Source: Halorarius halobius (lineage in GTDB: Archaea; Halobacteriota; Halobacteria; Halobacteriales; Haloarculaceae). From it: a DNA stretch of 64,000 bases. The stretch covers positions 951,227 to 1,015,226 of the forward strand of contig NZ_CP101161.1 of NCBI RefSeq assembly GCF_024298865.1. Direction: 5' to 3'. The notes beneath the pieces were generated by a model that made no database searches, was not told the DNA's origin, and worked only from the letters and a program-made list of their open reading frames with translations. Below are positions 32,058-39,064 of the stretch, in pieces. The position numbers and the translations under genes were made by a program. How positions within the stretch are numbered: the first letter of the stretch is position 1; each line of letters begins with the position of its first letter.

Positions 32058-34421
32058 GTGGCAACGGGGAAACACGCCGTCAGCGAGGTGGTCCCGGAGT
32101 TCGCCGACGCGTTCTCGTTCGACGAGTTCAACCGGATGCAGTCGGCCGCGTTGCCGGCCGTCCTCGAGAGCGACGACAACGTCGTGGTGAGCGCGCCGAC
32201 CGCCAGCGGCAAGACCGCGCTCGCGGAGTTGGCCATCTGCCGGACGCTCGATGCCGGCGGGACGGCCCTGTTTCTGGCACCGCTTCGCGCGCTCACGAAC
32301 GAGAAGGAGAGCGAGTGGGAGCGGTTCGAAAAGCTCGGCTACTCGGTGTACGTCGTCACCGGTGAGCGCGATTTGAACCCGCGGCGCGCCGAGCGGGCGG
32401 ACATCCTCGTGATGACGCCCGAGAAGGTGGACTCCGCGACTCGCAAGCACGACTCGCCGCGTTACGCGTTCATCAAGCAGGTCGACTGCTGTGTCATCGA
32501 CGAGGTCCACCTGCTCGATTCCGACAAGCGCGGCTCCGTCCTGGAGGTGACGGTGTCGCGGCTCCGCCGACTCTGTGACCCGCGGGTCGTCGCGCTGTCC
32601 GCGACGATGCCGAACGTCGAGGACGTCGCCGACTGGCTCGACGCCCCCGACGACTGCACGTTCCAGTTCGGCGACGACTACCGGCCCGTCCCGCTTCACG
32701 CGGGCGTCGAGACGTACGCCCACGGCGAGAACTCCTTCGCCGACAAGTACCGGCGGCTGTACCGGGCGCTCGATTTGGCACAACCGCACATCGAGGACGG
32801 CGGGCAGGCGCTCACCTTCGTCGCCTCGCGGCAGGACACCGTCCGCGCCGCCGAGAAGGCCCGCGACGTCATCGCCGAACGGGACATCGACATCGGCGCC
32901 CGCGGCGACTACGACCTGCACACGGCCGCACAGGACCTCCGGAACGACACGCTCCGCCAGTCGGTGGTCGACGGCGTCGCCTTCCACCACGCCGGCCTCT
33001 CCCGGGAGGACAAGAACGCCGTCGAGGAGTGGTTCAAGGAGGGGCAGATACAGCTCCTGTTCTCGACGTCGACGCTCGCGTGGGGCGTGAACCTCCCCGC
33101 GCGTTGTGTCGTCATCCGGGACACGAAGCTCCACGACCCCCTCGAAGGCGAGGTGGACATGAGCCCGCTCGACGTGCTCCAGATGCTCGGCCGCGCGGGC
33201 CGGCCGGGCTACGACGACCAGGGGTACGCGTGGGTGGTCTGTGACGGCGAGGACGCCGACAAGTACCGGACGCTCCTGCAGGAGGGCAAGGAGATAGAGA
33301 GCCGACTGGCCGACGACCTCGCGTCGCATCTCAACGCCGAAATCGCGCTGGGGACCATCCGCGATTTGGACGACGTGATGGACTGGCTGGAGACCACCTT
33401 CTACTACGTCCGGGCGGGGTCGGCCCCGGACCAGTACCACTCCGGCGGCCGCCTCCGCGAGCACGTCCGCGAGACGCTGTCGGACCTCGTCGACGGCGGC
33501 TTCGTCGAGACGGACGCCGACCTCGGCGTCGAGGGGACGCCGCTGGGTCGCCTCGCCTCGAAGTTCTACCTGCGACTGGAGACGGCGGAGGCGTTCAAGT
33601 CGCTGGCCGACCGCGCGGCCGAGGACGGCCTCGACGAGGCCGCCGTCCTCCGGGCCGTCGCGGACAGCGCCGAGTTCGACAGCGTGAGCGCGCGCCGCGA
33701 CGAGCGGGACGCGGTTCGAGCGGTGCTCGATGGGGAAGCAGAGGAACTCGAACCGGGCAACCGGAAGGTACTCGCCATCCTCCGGGCGTCGATGGAGGGG
33801 ACGACGCCCTCTGAACTCCAGTCGGACGCGTGGGTCATCAGACAGAACGCCCTGCGTCTGTTGGCGGCGCTCCGCTCGTTCCTCGAACGGTTCGCGGGCG
33901 GGCGGGCCGCCAACGTCGCCCGCCGGGCCGAGGCCCGCGTCGAGAACGGCATCTCCTCGCAGGCGGTCGGACTGACCGCCATCGACGGCGTCGGGAAGGG
34001 CCGGGCACAGAAACTCGCCACGGAGGGGCTGACGACGCCCGCCGACGTGGTGGAGGCGGGCGTCGACGGCCTCGTCGACGCCGGCCTCTCCGAGGGGCTC
34101 GCGGAGCGAGTCGTCGAGCACGCGAGCGACCTCCCGGCCGTCACGTTCGACTGGGGTGAGTTCCCCGACTCCATCGCGCGTGGCGACAACGAGATGTGCG
34201 AGGTGCGCGTCTCGAACGCGGGCGGTGGCGCCAGCGCCGAGATACGGGTGACGGTCAACGGCGTCGAGATGACGACCGAGTCGCGGTATCTCGGCGAGGC
34301 GACGCTTCCGGTGGGCGTGTTCGGGGGCTCGCCCGACGAACTGGAGTTCCGGACGGAGGTAGCCTTCGCCGACCTGCCGCTCCGGCCCGTCTCGGCGACG
34401 CGGACCGTCCGGGTCGAGTAG
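32058..34421 (+). CDS. hel308b: Hel308-type ATP-dependent DNA helicase
   Basis: A 787-residue superfamily 2 3'-5' helicase acting on stalled forks, starting at GTG 32058. Motifs in order: the Q-motif region FDEFNRMQ, Walker A SAPTASGKTALAEL, Ia LAPLRALTNEKESEW, Walker B DEVH, III ALSATMPN, then VAFHHAGLSREDKNAVEEWF, WGVNLPAR and the VI box QMLGRAGRPGYDDQG. The winged-helix and ratchet domains follow. The helix-hairpin-helix region near residue 650 is IDGVGKGRAQKL. A C-terminal beta domain (ESRYLGEATLPVG) replaces the usual RxRAR end. I know haloarchaea to have a second, shorter Hel308 paralogue; this looks like that one. Confidence 0.9.
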   Translation: MATGKHAVSEVVPEFADAFSFDEFNRMQSAALPAVLESDDNVVVSAPTASGKTALAELAICRTLDAGGTALFLAPLRALTNEKESEWERFEKLGYSVYVVTGERDLNPRRAERADILVMTPEKVDSATRKHDSPRYAFIKQVDCCVIDEVHLLDSDKRGSVLEVTVSRLRRLCDPRVVALSATMPNVEDVADWLDAPDDCTFQFGDDYRPVPLHAGVETYAHGENSFADKYRRLYRALDLAQPHIEDGGQALTFVASRQDTVRAAEKARDVIAERDIDIGARGDYDLHTAAQDLRNDTLRQSVVDGVAFHHAGLSREDKNAVEEWFKEGQIQLLFSTSTLAWGVNLPARCVVIRDTKLHDPLEGEVDMSPLDVLQMLGRAGRPGYDDQGYAWVVCDGEDADKYRTLLQEGKEIESRLADDLASHLNAEIALGTIRDLDDVMDWLETTFYYVRAGSAPDQYHSGGRLREHVRETLSDLVDGGFVETDADLGVEGTPLGRLASKFYLRLETAEAFKSLADRAAEDGLDEAAVLRAVADSAEFDSVSARRDERDAVRAVLDGEAEELEPGNRKVLAILRASMEGTTPSELQSDAWVIRQNALRLLAALRSFLERFAGGRAANVARRAEARVENGISSQAVGLTAIDGVGKGRAQKLATEGLTTPADVVEAGVDGLVDAGLSEGLAERVVEHASDLPAVTFDWGEFPDSIARGDNEMCEVRVSNAGGGASAEIRVTVNGVEMTTESRYLGEATLPVGVFGGSPDELEFRTEVAFADLPLRPVSATRTVRVE

Positions 34422-34430
34422 GTCGTCTGC

Positions 34431-34443
34431 GGGGGCTTTTTCT
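34431..34443 (+). terminator. poly-T terminator behind the helicase gene
   Basis: gggggctttttct starting 10 nt after the stop codon. A T5 run after a G/C block is the usual archaeal intrinsic terminator pattern. Confidence 0.5.
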
Positions 34444-34465
34444 CGCCCGCCGGTGGAGTGGGCGC

Positions 34466-35881
34466 ATGGACGAGATCGCGTTCGGCACCGACGGCTGGCG
34501 GGCCACGCTCGACACGTTCACCGACGAGCGCGTGCGGGTCGTCGGCCAGGCGGTCGCCGACTACCTGCGCGAGGAGGGGTTCGAGGGGGAGACGGTCGCG
34601 GTGGGGTACGACGCCCGCGGGACCTCTCGCGGGTTCGCCGAACAGCTGTGCCGGGTGCTGTGTGCAAACGGGTTCGACGCGCTCCTGCCGGAGCGGGACA
34701 CCCCGACGCCCGTGGTCGCGTGGACCGTCACCGACCGCGAGTTGGCGGGCGCGCTGATGATAACCGCGAGCCACAACCCGCCCGAGTACAACGGCGTGAA
34801 GTTCGTGCCCGCGGACGGCACGCCCGCGCTCCCGGAGGCGACCGAGCGCATCGAGGCGAACCTCCGACGGCCGGACCCCCTTCCCGAATCCGAGCACGGC
34901 ACCGTCACCGAGACGGACCTGCTCGGCCCGTACGTCGACCACGCGCTATCGTTCGTCGGGAGCGTGACGCCCGGCGACGAAGTGGACCTCTCGGGGCTGA
35001 CCGTCGCCTACGACGCGATGCACGGCTCCGGCCGCGGCGTCACCGACCGCCTGCTGGAGGCGGCGGGCGCGGACGTGGTGCGCCTGCGCACCGACCGGGA
35101 CCCGACGTTCGGCGGGAGCCACCCCGAGCCGTCGGGCGAGCGACTGGCCGACCTCGTCGAGCGGGTCGAGACGGGCGAGGCGGACCTCGGGGTGGCCAAC
35201 GACGGCGACGCCGACCGAATCGGCGTCGTCACGCCCGAGCGGGGGTACGTCGACCCGAACCTCTACTTCGCCGCGACGTACGAGTTCCTGCTCGAGTCGG
35301 ACGCGGTCGCTGGCGGAGCCAGCGCGGACGCGGTCCGCACCGTCTCGACGACGTTCCTCGTCGACCGGGTCGGCGAGGCACACGGCCAGTCGGTCCACGA
35401 AACGGCGGTCGGGTTCAAGTGGGTCGCCGAAGCGATGGGCGAACACGACGCTCTGCTGGGCGGCGAGGAGTCCGGCGGGTTCGGCGTCCGCGGCCACCTC
35501 CGCAACAAGGACGGCGTCCTGTTTGCCCTGCTTTCGGCGGCCGCCGAGACGGAGCAGTCGCTCGACGCCCGCCTCGATGCGGTCCGCGAGCAGTACGGCG
35601 ACGTGGTGCAGGACCGGGTGAGCGTCGACTGCCCCGACGACCGGAAGGCGGCGGTGCTGGAGGCGCTCGAAGACGAGATACCCGACAGCGTGGCCGGAAG
35701 CGAGGTGGAGCGGGTGGCGACCGTCGACGGGTTCAAGCTCCTGCTTGCGGACGGCTCCTGGCTCCTCGTGCGCCCCTCGGGGACGGAGCCGAAGCTCCGC
35801 GTGTACGCCGAATCCTCCAGCCAGAAGCGCGTGAAGGCGCTGCTCGCGGAGGGGGAGGAGCTGGTCGAACCGCTGGTGTAG
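34466..35881 (+). CDS. phosphoglucomutase/phosphomannomutase family protein
   Basis: A 471-residue alpha-D-phosphohexomutase that moves phosphate between C1 and C6 of a hexose phosphate. All four domains can be read. The phosphoserine loop is TASHNPPEYNGVKF (near residue 105). The Mg2+ loop is NDGDADRIGVV (near 248), the sugar-binding loop GGEESGGFG (near 333) and the phosphate-binding loop RPSGTEPKLRVY (near 437). It starts at ATG 34466 with the family-like IAFGTDGWRA. Substrate (glucose, mannose or glucosamine phosphate) cannot be fixed; in haloarchaea these enzymes feed S-layer glycan and nucleotide-sugar synthesis. It abuts the converging GNAT gene. Confidence 0.93.
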   Translation: MDEIAFGTDGWRATLDTFTDERVRVVGQAVADYLREEGFEGETVAVGYDARGTSRGFAEQLCRVLCANGFDALLPERDTPTPVVAWTVTDRELAGALMITASHNPPEYNGVKFVPADGTPALPEATERIEANLRRPDPLPESEHGTVTETDLLGPYVDHALSFVGSVTPGDEVDLSGLTVAYDAMHGSGRGVTDRLLEAAGADVVRLRTDRDPTFGGSHPEPSGERLADLVERVETGEADLGVANDGDADRIGVVTPERGYVDPNLYFAATYEFLLESDAVAGGASADAVRTVSTTFLVDRVGEAHGQSVHETAVGFKWVAEAMGEHDALLGGEESGGFGVRGHLRNKDGVLFALLSAAAETEQSLDARLDAVREQYGDVVQDRVSVDCPDDRKAAVLEALEDEIPDSVAGSEVERVATVDGFKLLLADGSWLLVRPSGTEPKLRVYAESSSQKRVKALLAEGEELVEPLV

Positions 35882-36247
35882 TCAGCGGCGCACGCCCCTG
35901 AACCGTCCGTCCTCGACTCGCTCGAGGTCGAAATCGAGGGATTCGTAGAACGGCCGAACGCGGGCGTCGAACTCCGCGACCAGCGGCGTCCACCGCTCGT
36001 CGGCCGCCTCCACGAGCGCGGTGCCGATACCCTGCCCCCGGCGGCGGGGGCGGACGGCGACGGCCTCGATGTCGCCCCGCTGGTCGCGGCCGGCGGCGTG
36101 CGAGGCGAGTGCGCCGACCACCTGGTCGTCCTCGGAGACGGCGACGAGCAGTTCCGCCCGGTGGAAGTCGGGGACCTGCAACATGGCCACGTCGAAGATG
36201 GAGCGGGCCGCGAGGTGGTCGTCGGTCGTGGCCTCGCGGACGTGCAT
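35882..36247 (-). CDS. GNAT family N-acetyltransferase
   Basis: A 121-residue single-domain GNAT. It opens MHVREATTDDHLAARSIFDVAML and has a strand VAVSEDDQVVGALASHAA. The canonical acetyl-CoA binding segment is IEAVAVRPRRRGQGIGTALVEAADE (R-R-x-G-x-G/A). It ends ARVRPFYESLDFDLER, the usual C-terminal YE-GF segment. The substrate is unknown. Its stop codon begins one base past the mutase stop codon, so the two transcripts converge and must overlap in their 3' UTRs. Confidence 0.9.
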   Translation of the reverse strand: MHVREATTDDHLAARSIFDVAMLQVPDFHRAELLVAVSEDDQVVGALASHAAGRDQRGDIEAVAVRPRRRGQGIGTALVEAADERWTPLVAEFDARVRPFYESLDFDLERVEDGRFRGVRR

Positions 36248-36328
36248 ACCGGCGCGTTCGACGGTCGCCGTGATAACCTCGGCGTTCGCCGGCCCACTTG
36301 CCGTGTTCTGCGACCCGCCGACTCAACC

Positions 36329-36336
36329 GTTTACAC
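36329..36336 (+). promoter_or_regulatory. TATA-like element of a small membrane-protein gene
   Basis: gtttacac centred 28 nt upstream of GTG 36360, which would be a leaderless start. It is too close to the alternative GTG 36345. Confidence 0.45.
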
Positions 36337-36359
36337 GGGGGCGCGTGAACCGGGCGGGC

Positions 36360-36581
36360 GTGCGCCTCCCGCCGCTCCCGAGTACCCTGCTCCTCGGGGG
36401 GCTGTTTCTCGCACTCGGCGTCGCGCTCTGGGTCCGGCCGGGGCTCGCTACGGCCCCGCTCGGCGACGCGGCCGGGGCGAGCGGCGGCCGGCGCTACTGG
36501 GGCAGGGGGGTCGCGGTCGCGTGGCTACTGCTCGGCGCTCTGTTCGGGTGCATCGGTGTCTGGACCGTGCTGTACGCCTGA
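36360..36581 (+). CDS. small two-helix membrane protein, 73 aa
   Basis: The chosen start GTG 36360 (VRLPPLPSTLLLGG) follows from the TATA spacing; GTG 36345 would add five residues. There are two hydrophobic helices (STLLLGGLFLALGVALWV and GVAVAWLLLGALFGCIGVWTVLY) with a Gly/Arg/Ala loop of about 30 residues between. No function is known. It converges on samp2 with the stop codons separated by one base. Confidence 0.68.
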   Translation: MRLPPLPSTLLLGGLFLALGVALWVRPGLATAPLGDAAGASGGRRYWGRGVAVAWLLLGALFGCIGVWTVLYA

Positions 36582-36582
36582 G

Positions 36583-36783
36583 TTACCCGCCTTTCACGAG
36601 ACGGAGCACCTGCAGGTCGTCGGTCTCGACGGGCGCGTCCTCCGGGACGGGCGAGCCGTCGACCAGCACCGACGCCTCGTGGGGCGAGAAGTCGAGTTCG
36701 CGGAGCACGTCGCCGTATGTGGCGTCGTCGGGCAGGTCGCGCTCCTCGGTCCCCTCCCCGACCACCTCGCAGGTCACGCGCAT
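36583..36783 (-). CDS. samp2: ubiquitin-like small archaeal modifier protein SAMP2
   Basis: A 66-residue beta-grasp protein ending in VLRLVKGG. The C-terminal di-glycine, the exact length and the stretch DFSPHEASVLVDGSPVPEDAPVE match Haloferax SAMP2 as I know it. SAMP2 is adenylated by the E1-like UbaA and then either linked to protein lysines (SAMPylation) or thiocarboxylated to donate sulfur for tRNA thiolation. The single Lys just before the GG is the only lysine available for chain formation. No uba gene is in the window, but two rhodanese-type sulfurtransferases lie at 54.6-56.5 kb. Confidence 0.93.
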   Translation of the reverse strand: MRVTCEVVGEGTEERDLPDDATYGDVLRELDFSPHEASVLVDGSPVPEDAPVETDDLQVLRLVKGG

Positions 36784-36821
36784 GGGCAGGGTAGCGGGCG
36801 ACGCGCCAAGAGCCTCACGAG

Positions 36822-37859
36822 TCAGAGGGAGGTGAGCCCGCCGGGATGCTCGCGGAGCACCTCGTACGCCGACCGGAGGCCGAGGACGACGGTGCCGAGC
36901 CCCGCCAGCAGGACGGCCGCGCGGAACGCGTCGCCCACGACGGGCAGGCGGACGAGGACCCCCACGACGAGCAGGCCGACGAGGAGCGAGGGCCATTTGT
37001 CGTCGCGGTCGACGAACGACAGCAGCCACGAGCCGACGGCGAACCGCCCGAGGACGGCGCCGGCCCAGCAACAGACGAACAGGACGGCGGCGGCCGCGAG
37101 CGCCAGCGGAACACCGACCAGCGTGAGCGCGGTGACGGCGACGACGAGCAGGCCACCGACCAGCCCAGCCAGTCCGGCGGCGGTCGTGCGGAGCGGTTCG
37201 ACCGCGACGGTGTTGGCGGCGGCCCACGAGAACCGCGGGAACACGAGCAGGAGCAACGCCCCGAGTGCGGCGTTGGCGGCGAACCAGTAGGCGGAGACGA
37301 GCGGGCCGGGAATCGGCACCGAGGGGACGAGCGCAAGGTCGCCCACGCCGCGTACGTCGCCGCGGACGGTCCCGCCCTCGTCGGATAGTTGTCCGTCGTA
37401 GTTGAGGTCGCCGCGGACGTCGGCGTCGGCGCCCAGCGTCACCGTCCCCGCGACGACGGTGGCGTCACCGAGGACCGTGCCCTCGATGCTGACCGCGCCC
37501 GCGACGGCGCCGAACGACCGCTCGACGCGGGCCGTCTCGCCCACCCGGACGCTCCCGCCGTACGCGAGTGCGGTCCCCTCGACGGTGCCGTCGACGACGA
37601 CGGTGCCGCCGCTGGCCCGGAGACGGCCGGTGACGCGACCGCCCTCCGCGATGTGGACGCGGCCGCCGTACGCTTCGAGGTCGCCCTCGACGGTGCCGCG
37701 CACGACGACCACGCCGCCGGTCGCGGTGAACCCGTCGACCGTCTCGCCGGACTCGACGACGACGCTGGGGCCGGTCCGGGAGTCGGCGGCGACCGGGGCG
37801 GGGACCGTTGCGAGAACGACGAGCGCCAGCAAGAGGAGCGCGAGCGGCGAACGGGACAT
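36822..37859 (-). CDS. bactofilin-like membrane protein (polymer-forming beta domain plus helices)
   Basis: A 345-residue protein. The signal peptide is MSRSPLALLLLALVVLATVPAPVAA. A right-handed beta-solenoid of short repeats follows (residues 30-175), reading G-x-V-V/E-G-D/T every 17-20 residues: VVVRGTVEGDLEAYGG, GTVVVDGTVEGTALAYGG, VSIEGTVLGDATVVAG. This is the pattern of bactofilin/polymer-forming cytoskeletal domains. The C-terminal half has about five transmembrane helices (from AYWFAANAALGALLLLVFP to AAVLLAGLGTVVLGL). With a signal peptide the solenoid should be outside the cell. It has a paralogue immediately upstream and its own TATA-like element. Confidence 0.85.
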   Translation of the reverse strand: MSRSPLALLLLALVVLATVPAPVAADSRTGPSVVVESGETVDGFTATGGVVVVRGTVEGDLEAYGGRVHIAEGGRVTGRLRASGGTVVVDGTVEGTALAYGGSVRVGETARVERSFGAVAGAVSIEGTVLGDATVVAGTVTLGADADVRGDLNYDGQLSDEGGTVRGDVRGVGDLALVPSVPIPGPLVSAYWFAANAALGALLLLVFPRFSWAAANTVAVEPLRTTAAGLAGLVGGLLVVAVTALTLVGVPLALAAAAVLFVCCWAGAVLGRFAVGSWLLSFVDRDDKWPSLLVGLLVVGVLVRLPVVGDAFRAAVLLAGLGTVVLGLRSAYEVLREHPGGLTSL

Positions 37860-37881
37860 GTCGGCGCGGTGAACCGCCTGT

Positions 37882-37889
37882 GATAAGTG
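37882..37889 (-). promoter_or_regulatory. TATA-like element of the second bactofilin-like gene
   Basis: Minus-strand CACTTATC centred about 27 nt upstream of ATG 37859, so the second copy can be expressed independently of the first. Confidence 0.45.
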
Positions 37890-37931
37890 CTTTGTCCGAA
37901 CGGTCGGGAGTGCCGACCGGATTCGGGGCGC

Positions 37932-38942
37932 TCAGACCGGTCGGATGGCCGGCGTCGGCCCCTCGCCCTCGCTGGCGTCGCGCTGGCGCCAGCCGTTCGC
38001 GACAACGGCGAGCGCGCCGATGCCCAGCAGGGCGACGAGCAGTTCGACCAGCCCACCGAGCACGGGGACGAGGCCGACGACGAACACCGCGCCGAACCCG
38101 AGCAGGAGCGTCGCCGCCCGCCCCTCCTGGCCGAGGGCGTCGGCCAGCCAGGCACCGACCGCAAGGCGGCCGTACAGCGACCCGAGCCACGCGAACAGAC
38201 CGAACAGGACGGCACCGACCAGCGCCAGCGGGATGCCGACGATGGTGACGACGAGCAGCAGCGCGACGACGGGCGCGACGACTACCAGGAACAGGCCGAC
38301 GCCGCCCGACGCGAGCGGTTCGCCGACGGCGCGGTCGGTCACCCGGTCGGAGAACCGGGGCGCGCCGTACAGCAGGACTGCGCCGACGACGAGGCCGACG
38401 ACCAGCCCCCACACGTCGAACACGACGCCGGGCACCTCGGGGACGACGCTCACGTCGCCCACGATGGCGTCGTCGGCGACGATGCTCCCCTCGACGGCGC
38501 CGCGGTTGCCCGACAGCGCCGCGTCGGGGTCGTACCGCAGGTCGCCCGCGATACGGGCATCCGGGCCGAGCACGATGTCGCCGGCGCCCGCGGTGACGCT
38601 CCCGAGGACGGTGCCGTCGACGACGAGCGACCCGGCGGCGACCTGTACGTCGCCCTCGACGGTGCCGGTGTCCGCGAGCGTGACGCTCCCGGCCGCGAGT
38701 TCGACGTTCCCGGTGACGGTGCCGTAGACGACGACGCTCCCGGCGACGCCGCTCAGGTCGCCGTCGACGGTGCCGCGCACGACGACCGACCCGCCGACCG
38801 CCTCGACGTCGCCGACGGTCTGGCCCTCGGGGACGACGATGGACCCGCCGAACCGGGGGTCGGCCGCGGCGGTGCCCGCGAACGATGCGACGAGCAGGAC
38901 GAGCGCCGCGAGAACCGCGACGCGTCGGCGTGGGGAGAGCAT
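37932..38942 (-). CDS. bactofilin-like membrane protein (paralogue)
   Basis: A 336-residue paralogue of the next gene with the same order of parts. Signal peptide: VAVLAALVLLVASFAGTAAA. Beta-solenoid (residues 30-175): VVVRGTVDGDLSGVAG, VVVYGTVTGNVELAAG, GTVEGDVQVAAG, DGTVLGSVTAGAG. Then come a linker with VVPEVPGVVFDVWG and about five transmembrane helices (VGAVLLYGAPRFSDRV to LVELLVALLGIGAL). The two proteins may copolymerise on the cell surface or within the membrane plane; this is inference. It is divergent from rfcS with separate TATA boxes. Confidence 0.85.
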   Translation of the reverse strand: MLSPRRRVAVLAALVLLVASFAGTAAADPRFGGSIVVPEGQTVGDVEAVGGSVVVRGTVDGDLSGVAGSVVVYGTVTGNVELAAGSVTLADTGTVEGDVQVAAGSLVVDGTVLGSVTAGAGDIVLGPDARIAGDLRYDPDAALSGNRGAVEGSIVADDAIVGDVSVVPEVPGVVFDVWGLVVGLVVGAVLLYGAPRFSDRVTDRAVGEPLASGGVGLFLVVVAPVVALLLVVTIVGIPLALVGAVLFGLFAWLGSLYGRLAVGAWLADALGQEGRAATLLLGFGAVFVVGLVPVLGGLVELLVALLGIGALAVVANGWRQRDASEGEGPTPAIRPV

Positions 38943-38968
38943 AACAGTACGACTACGACGTATCGGAC

Positions 38969-38976
38969 CATAAACA
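38969..38976 (-). promoter_or_regulatory. TATA box of the first bactofilin-like gene
   Basis: Minus-strand GTTTATGG centred 30 nt upstream of ATG 38942. Confidence 0.55.
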
Positions 38977-39034
38977 CGTAGGGAGGCGTGCGAACACGCG
39001 ACGGGCGGCCGTCGCGACGGGTGGTCTCGGGGGG

Positions 39035-39040
39035 TTTATG
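39035..39040 (+). promoter_or_regulatory. TATA box of rfcS
   Basis: tttatg centred 28 nt upstream of ATG 39065. The in-frame ATG at 39038 lies inside this box, which argues against it as the start. Confidence 0.5.
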
Positions 39041-39064
39041 CCCGGGCGGGGCCGACCCGAAGAT

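Noticed and set aside
31893..34121. 742-codon minus-strand frame
   Set aside because: It is antisense to the Hel308-type helicase; no family motif is visible.
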